DNA of 64,000 nucleotides from Saccharopolyspora gloriosae. Lineage in GTDB: Bacteria > Actinomycetota > Actinomycetes > Mycobacteriales > Pseudonocardiaceae. Location: positions 5,705,501-5,769,500 of the forward strand of contig NZ_JACHIV010000001.1 in assembly GCF_014203325.1 (NCBI RefSeq). The letters run 5' to 3'. The notes beneath the pieces are model-generated. The model saw only the letters and a program-made list of their open reading frames with translations. It was not told the origin of the DNA and searched no databases. The translations under genes were made by a program, and so were the position numbers. Below are positions 60,328-64,000 of the stretch, piece after piece (position 1 is the stretch's first letter; each line of letters starts with the position of its first letter).

Positions 60328-61191
60328 ATGATCACCGATGAGCACGCGCCCCAGCGCCCCGCCGGCACCGTCGACCCGGCCCGCGCCACGACCCTCCCGG
60401 CCCGCGGCCTCGCCGCCTACTTCCTGATCGCCTTCGGCTTCTCCTGGATCCTGTGGTGGGCGAGCACCGCGGTCCCCGGCGTGGACCCGATGGCGTTCGT
60501 CATCGTCGGCAGCTTCGGCCCGGCGGTCGCCGCGGTCGTGGTCACCGCCGCCCTGCACGGCAGAGCAGGCGTGGGCGCCCTGTTCCGGCGGTTCTCCCCG
60601 CGCGGTCGAGGCTGGTTCCTGCCCTACCTGATCGCACTGCTGCCCGGCGCGTTCGTCCTCGCCTCCGGCCTGATCCCGGTGCTGCTGCGCGGAGCCCGCA
60701 TCGACGAGGTCGCACTGGCACCCGCCCTGGCGAGCCTGCCCATGACCTTCCTGTTCATCGCACTCGCCGGCGGCGGCAACGAAGAGCTCGGCTGGCGCGG
60801 CTTCGCCCTCCCGCGGTTGCAGTCCGCGCTGCCGCCGTTCGCCTCGAACGTGGTGCTCGGCATCATCTGGGCCGTGTGGCACGCCCCGCTGTGGGAGATC
60901 CAGGGCACCTCGCAGGCGGGCATGTCCATCCCGATCTACGTGCTGCTCGTGGTCGGACTCTGCGTCGCCTTCGGCACCGTCCACAACGTCGCGCGGGGCG
61001 GACTGCTCGCGATGGTGCTCGCCCACGCCGCCGTCAACACCGCCTCCGGGCTCAAGGCCGCCGCGCTCGGTTCGACGGGCGAGGCCGACGCGGTGATCGC
61101 GATGACCGTGCTCTGCCTGCTCATGCTCGCGTTCACCAAGGGACGCCTGGGCCTGCCCCGCCGCGAGAAGACCGAGCAACCCGAGTCCTGA
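60328..61191 (+). CDS. CPBP-family intramembrane metalloprotease
   Basis: A 287-residue, multi-helix membrane protein. Catalytic motifs of the CAAX-protease/bacteriocin-processing family are present: EELGWRG (glutamates and arginine), FxxxH-type WAVWHAPLW and HAAVN. Proteins of this family cleave within membranes, and some confer bacteriocin self-immunity. The start is taken at ATG 60328; a second ATG at 60316 lies inside the operator. No ribosome site is seen, so the message is probably leaderless. Confidence 0.88.
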   Translation: MITDEHAPQRPAGTVDPARATTLPARGLAAYFLIAFGFSWILWWASTAVPGVDPMAFVIVGSFGPAVAAVVVTAALHGRAGVGALFRRFSPRGRGWFLPYLIALLPGAFVLASGLIPVLLRGARIDEVALAPALASLPMTFLFIALAGGGNEELGWRGFALPRLQSALPPFASNVVLGIIWAVWHAPLWEIQGTSQAGMSIPIYVLLVVGLCVAFGTVHNVARGGLLAMVLAHAAVNTASGLKAAALGSTGEADAVIAMTVLCLLMLAFTKGRLGLPRREKTEQPES

Positions 61192-61323
61192 CCGGCCGCC
61201 CGCGCGCAGCGGCGACCGGACGAGCAGGCCCACCCGGCGGGAACTCCGAGTGGGCCTGCGGTGCGACCGGGTTCAGCGAGGCTCCGCCCAGGGGCTCGCG
61301 AGCGGCAGCGGAGCGGAATCCGC

Positions 61324-62130
61324 TCAGCCCTGCCCCTGCACGACGTCGGCGACGAGCCGGCCCGTCTCCTCGGGCAGCTCCACGTGGAAGTAGTGCGCGC
61401 CCAGACCGACGGGCACGAGGTGCATCCGATCCCCGAGCCGCTCGACGGCCTCCGGTGCGATCTTCTCCCCGACTCCGAACACCGTGATCGGATGCCGCAC
61501 CTCGCTCAGCGCCGCTTCCATGTCCCACGCGATCAGGCCTTCGAACGCCTTGGTCCCGGCCGGTTGCCGCACCGACGACATCTTGGCGAAGTACGACTCC
61601 TTCAGGCCGGGATCGGTGTCCACCGGCGAACTCGCCTCGACCATGCTGCGCACGAACCCGGCGAAGTCCTCGCGGAGGGGCCGCAGCAGCCCTCCGGCCT
61701 GCTCCTCGTCCAGCGCGCCGAACACGAACAGGTAGTGCAGCGCGTCGAGGGCGACGATGCGGGTGACCACCTCCGGACGCAGCCGAGCGACCTCCACGAC
61801 GACGGCGCCGCCCAACGAGTGCCCGACGACGACGCACTCGTGCACCGACTCCGCGTCGAGCACCGCCACCACGTCGCGGGCGAACTCCTCGACCGTCCAG
61901 ACCTCCCGCCCGGAACGCGACTCGCCGTGCTCGGCGAGATCGACCGCGATCACGCGGTTCTCCTCGGGCAGGAACCCCGTCAACTCGTCGAACTCCGTCC
62001 GATTCCCCGCCCAACCGTGCACGAGGACCACGGCCGAACCCCCCACCGGCCCGCTGACCGTGTAGCGAATGGTCGTCTCCCCCGACCGCCGAACCTCGCG
62101 GTTCTCCGAATCCCTGCGCACTTGCGCCAT
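61324..62130 (-). CDS. Alpha/beta hydrolase
   Basis: A 268-residue hydrolase from ATG 62130 behind CAGGAGTG. It has the oxyanion segment VLVHGWAGN (about 33-41), nucleophile elbow GHSLGG (Ser about 103), an acid in the ITVFGVGEKI region and C-terminal histidine candidates GAHYFHVE. The fold is that of haloperoxidase or esterase-like enzymes; the substrate is unknown. It is a stand-alone gene. Confidence 0.87.
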   Translation of the reverse strand: MAQVRRDSENREVRRSGETTIRYTVSGPVGGSAVVLVHGWAGNRTEFDELTGFLPEENRVIAVDLAEHGESRSGREVWTVEEFARDVVAVLDAESVHECVVVGHSLGGAVVVEVARLRPEVVTRIVALDALHYLFVFGALDEEQAGGLLRPLREDFAGFVRSMVEASSPVDTDPGLKESYFAKMSSVRQPAGTKAFEGLIAWDMEAALSEVRHPITVFGVGEKIAPEAVERLGDRMHLVPVGLGAHYFHVELPEETGRLVADVVQGQG

Positions 62131-62530
62131 GAGCACTCCTGAAATCGGTCCCTCGTGCCGGTGATCCACCCCGACGCTAGGCAGGCCATCACCACCGGTC
62201 AACGAAGCCCGAAGAGCGGGACGATCAGCGGCACCACCGGAATCCGCCGACCGCGCTTCGGAAATCGCCACGACCACCGCGCGTCGCCCACGGCAGCGGT
62301 CCGGAGCGCGCGGGCGACGCCTCGGCCCCGACTGCCCCGGGACGACGATGTCGTCGCTCCGCCGGTGCCGGTAGGGTGGGCCACCGGTTGAGCAGTCAGC
62401 CTGATCATGCACGCGAGTAGTCGCCGCTGATCACAGGCCTGGCTGCCCTCTTCGGGTCGCGTTCCCGCTGCGGACGTGTCCTCCCAGGCCGTGATGCGGC
62501 TGCGCCTCGACGAGCGCCGAGGAGGATCCC
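62131..62530. other. 400-bp intergenic stretch
   Basis: No gene is seen. It separates the divergent hydrolase and STAS genes and should hold both promoters. Confidence 0.45.
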
Positions 62531-62983
62531 GTGACCGGTTCGCCTGCATCGTTCGGGCCCACGCCCGTCCGCGCCGGGAGAGCATCGACCGACTTCACCA
62601 GCACGCCCGAACCAGCGACGGCCCGTCCACCGCGAAGGCCGGGTCTGCGGCAGCGCGTTTCACGACCGGACCCGGACACGATCGTGCTCGCGGTCGACGG
62701 GGACATCGACGCCGGGACCGTGCGGAGCTTCGAGGAAGTCCTGCTGCCGCGGCTGTCGGCGACCGCTCGACTGCTCGTGGTGGACCTGAGCGAAGTCGGA
62801 TTCCTCGGGCTGGCGGGCCTGGAGGTCCTGCGGCACGCGCGGTTGCGCGCGCTCAGCACCGGGTCGCGACTGCGGCTGGTGGTCCGCGGCCACGCAGTGC
62901 CCCACGCGCTCGACCGGACGGGCGTGGGCGCGGAGCTGAGCTGCCATCCCACCCTGGACGCGGCGTGCGCCTCAGCGCGCTGA
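62531..62983 (+). CDS. STAS-domain protein (anti-anti-sigma-like), phospho-site residue missing
   Basis: A 150-residue protein from GTG 62531 with GAGGAGGATCCC. The STAS fold covers about residues 48-145 (VLAVDGDIDAGTVRSFEEVLL, then VVDLSEVGFLGLAGLEVLR). In classical anti-sigma antagonists the segment reads DSxG with a phosphorylatable serine; here it is LAG, so regulation by serine phosphorylation should be impossible. The first 45 residues are proline-rich and disordered. It lies 42 bp before the GAF-ANTAR gene, forming a two-gene signalling unit. Confidence 0.82.
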   Translation: MTGSPASFGPTPVRAGRASTDFTSTPEPATARPPRRPGLRQRVSRPDPDTIVLAVDGDIDAGTVRSFEEVLLPRLSATARLLVVDLSEVGFLGLAGLEVLRHARLRALSTGSRLRLVVRGHAVPHALDRTGVGAELSCHPTLDAACASAR

Positions 62984-63025
62984 AACCGGCCGCTACGGTG
63001 CTGGTCCGGAGGAGGAGAGGACCGC

Positions 63026-63784
63026 ATGCAGCAGAACGAAGCTGAGGGCACCACCGCCTGGCAGGCCCAGCTCGACGAGATCACCGGCTCCCTGGAATCG
63101 CTGGCCGATGCCATGGATCGCGAGGACAGCCTCGACACGCTCCTCCACCGGGTCTGCGATCAGGTGCTGCGGGCGATTCCGGACGTGGACATGGCCGGGG
63201 TCACGCTGGAGACCGAGGACGGCCCCAAGACCGGCGCCTGCACCGACGAGACGACCTTCGAAGTCGATCTGGAGCAGTACCGAGCGGGCGCCGGGCCGTG
63301 CCTGCACGCCGCGGAGTCGGGTGAGATCGTGCGGGTCGACGCGGAGGGAGCCCGGCAGCGGTGGCCCGAATTCGCGGCGGCCGCGCGCCGCCTCGGAGTG
63401 GGCAGCTACCTGTCCGCGCCCCTGTTCATCGATTCCGAGTACCGCGGCGCGCTGAACCTCTACTCGTCGCGCGACCACGGGTACCGCGAACTCGACGAAA
63501 CGGTCCTGGAGCTCTACACCACCGCGGTGGAGGGGCACCTGCGGACGTGGCAACGCTATCTGGCGACCCGCAGGCTGACCGAGCAGTTGCGCACCGCCCT
63601 GGACTCGAGACCCGTCATCGACCAGGCGAAAGGAATCCTCATGGTCTTGCACGGCTACGACGCCGACCAGGCTTTCTCCTGGCTCGTCAAGCAATCGCAG
63701 AACACCAACACGAAGCTGCGGGACGCCGCCGAGCGCATCGTCTCCGAAACCGTCACCGCGCGCTCCAACGGGACGAGCGGCTAG
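63026..63784 (+). CDS. GAF-ANTAR transcription antitermination regulator
   Basis: A 252-residue protein with an excellent GGAGGAGAGG site. The GAF sensor domain spans about residues 25-165 (AGVTLETEDGPKTGACTDE, GPCLHAAESGEIVRVDA). The C-terminal ANTAR RNA-binding domain covers about 185-245 (SRPVIDQAKGILMVLHGYDADQAFSWL). ANTAR proteins bind dual-hexaloop RNA to prevent termination. No obvious target hairpin pair was recognised nearby. It is probably cotranscribed with the STAS gene. Confidence 0.93.
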   Translation: MQQNEAEGTTAWQAQLDEITGSLESLADAMDREDSLDTLLHRVCDQVLRAIPDVDMAGVTLETEDGPKTGACTDETTFEVDLEQYRAGAGPCLHAAESGEIVRVDAEGARQRWPEFAAAARRLGVGSYLSAPLFIDSEYRGALNLYSSRDHGYRELDETVLELYTTAVEGHLRTWQRYLATRRLTEQLRTALDSRPVIDQAKGILMVLHGYDADQAFSWLVKQSQNTNTKLRDAAERIVSETVTARSNGTSG

Positions 63785-63830
63785 CCGCTCACGTCCCGGC
63801 CGGGGGGGAGCTCCCCCGCGCACGCGGGGA

Positions 63831-63867
63831 GGGGTGCATCCGCTGCTGTGCCGAACGGATGCACCCC
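63831..63867 (+). terminator. Terminator hairpin after the GAF-ANTAR gene
   Basis: GGGGTGCATCCG/CGGATGCACCCC is a perfect 12-bp stem with a 13-nt loop. It is preceded by the shorter GGGGGAG-CTCCCCC dyad. Confidence 0.75.
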
Positions 63868-64000
63868 TGCGCGCTGCCCGGCAGGGCACGGCTTCCGGCT
63901 GAACCACACCCCACCTCGGTCGGCCCCGCCCCGGGAACAACGCCGACTTGCCATGCGAGTTTCCCGATCACCCCGCTCCTACACGTGGTTCGGCGAGATC
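63868..64000. other. Window end, nothing recognised
   Basis: The last 133 bases contain no complete gene or clear signal. Confidence 0.4.

Noticed and set aside
1..64000. tRNA, rRNA, CRISPR arrays, IS elements, attachment sites
   Set aside because: No cloverleaf-like segment, spaced repeat array, transposase or integrase was recognised by eye. A tRNAscan or ISfinder run would be needed to exclude them.

Overview
This window looks like chromosome from a high-GC, mycelial-type actinomycete, most likely a member of the Pseudonocardiaceae (Saccharopolyspora-like). That is inference. It rests on pervasive GC-rich third positions, frequent GTG starts, large LuxR/LAL regulators, an XRE-DUF5753 regulator with DUF397 satellites, GAF-ANTAR and STAS proteins, and several typical actinobacterial DUF families. 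I see no rRNA, tRNA, CRISPR array, IS transposase or prophage module.

Layout. 1-7.6 kb: two divergent giant LuxR-type ATPase regulators, the second followed at 20 bp by a beta-helix/AAA+ fusion protein. 7.7-13.6 kb: secondary-metabolism-flavoured genes (idi, a type II thioesterase, a SnoaL-like protein, fused aminodeoxychorismate synthase, a P450). 14-18.8 kb: a group of secreted proteins (small cationic protein, propeller protein, amidase, lipoprotein). 18.9-23.8 kb: a GntR regulator divergent from a nanT-nanA-nanK-nanE type sialic-acid operon. 24.7-27.3 kb: a galactarate/talarate dehydratase with its transporter. 27.7-34.9 kb: ordinary regulators and small enzymes. 35.5-41.4 kb: a caspase-like protease with a long helical C-terminus, convergent with and overlapping a tandem pair of APC-type permeases. 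41.6-45.2 kb: MerR/DUF3159, SRPBCC and MFS genes. 45.3-47.6 kb: an XRE-DUF5753 regulator with three DUF397 genes, divergent from two Cys-containing mini-proteins.

The most unusual locus is 47.8-59.2 kb. A leftward block (two ECF ATPases, T component, S component, phytanoyl-CoA-type dioxygenase) is divergent, across an AT-richer 730-bp gap, from a rightward block. The rightward block holds a thymidylate-synthase-fold enzyme with a cytosine-type Asn-to-Asp change, a B12-type radical SAM protein, a methyltransferase, a FlaR-like P-loop kinase and a HAD-FemAB/GNAT fusion. Strong terminators close both ends. I read it as an uncharacterised nucleotide-derived metabolite pathway with its own importer.

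A second notable signal is a dispersed intergenic repeat near 8.4, 10.0 and 55.7 kb, with deleted or partial copies near 47.65 and 31.5 kb. Its long hairpin arms differ in sequence between copies but always stay complementary, while the internal-loop sequences are invariant. That is the signature of a conserved structure rather than a conserved sequence.

The remainder (59.3-64 kb) holds a broken DUF418 gene, a TetR regulator with a clear operator over the start of a CPBP protease gene, an alpha/beta hydrolase, a STAS protein lacking the usual phospho-serine, and a GAF-ANTAR regulator.
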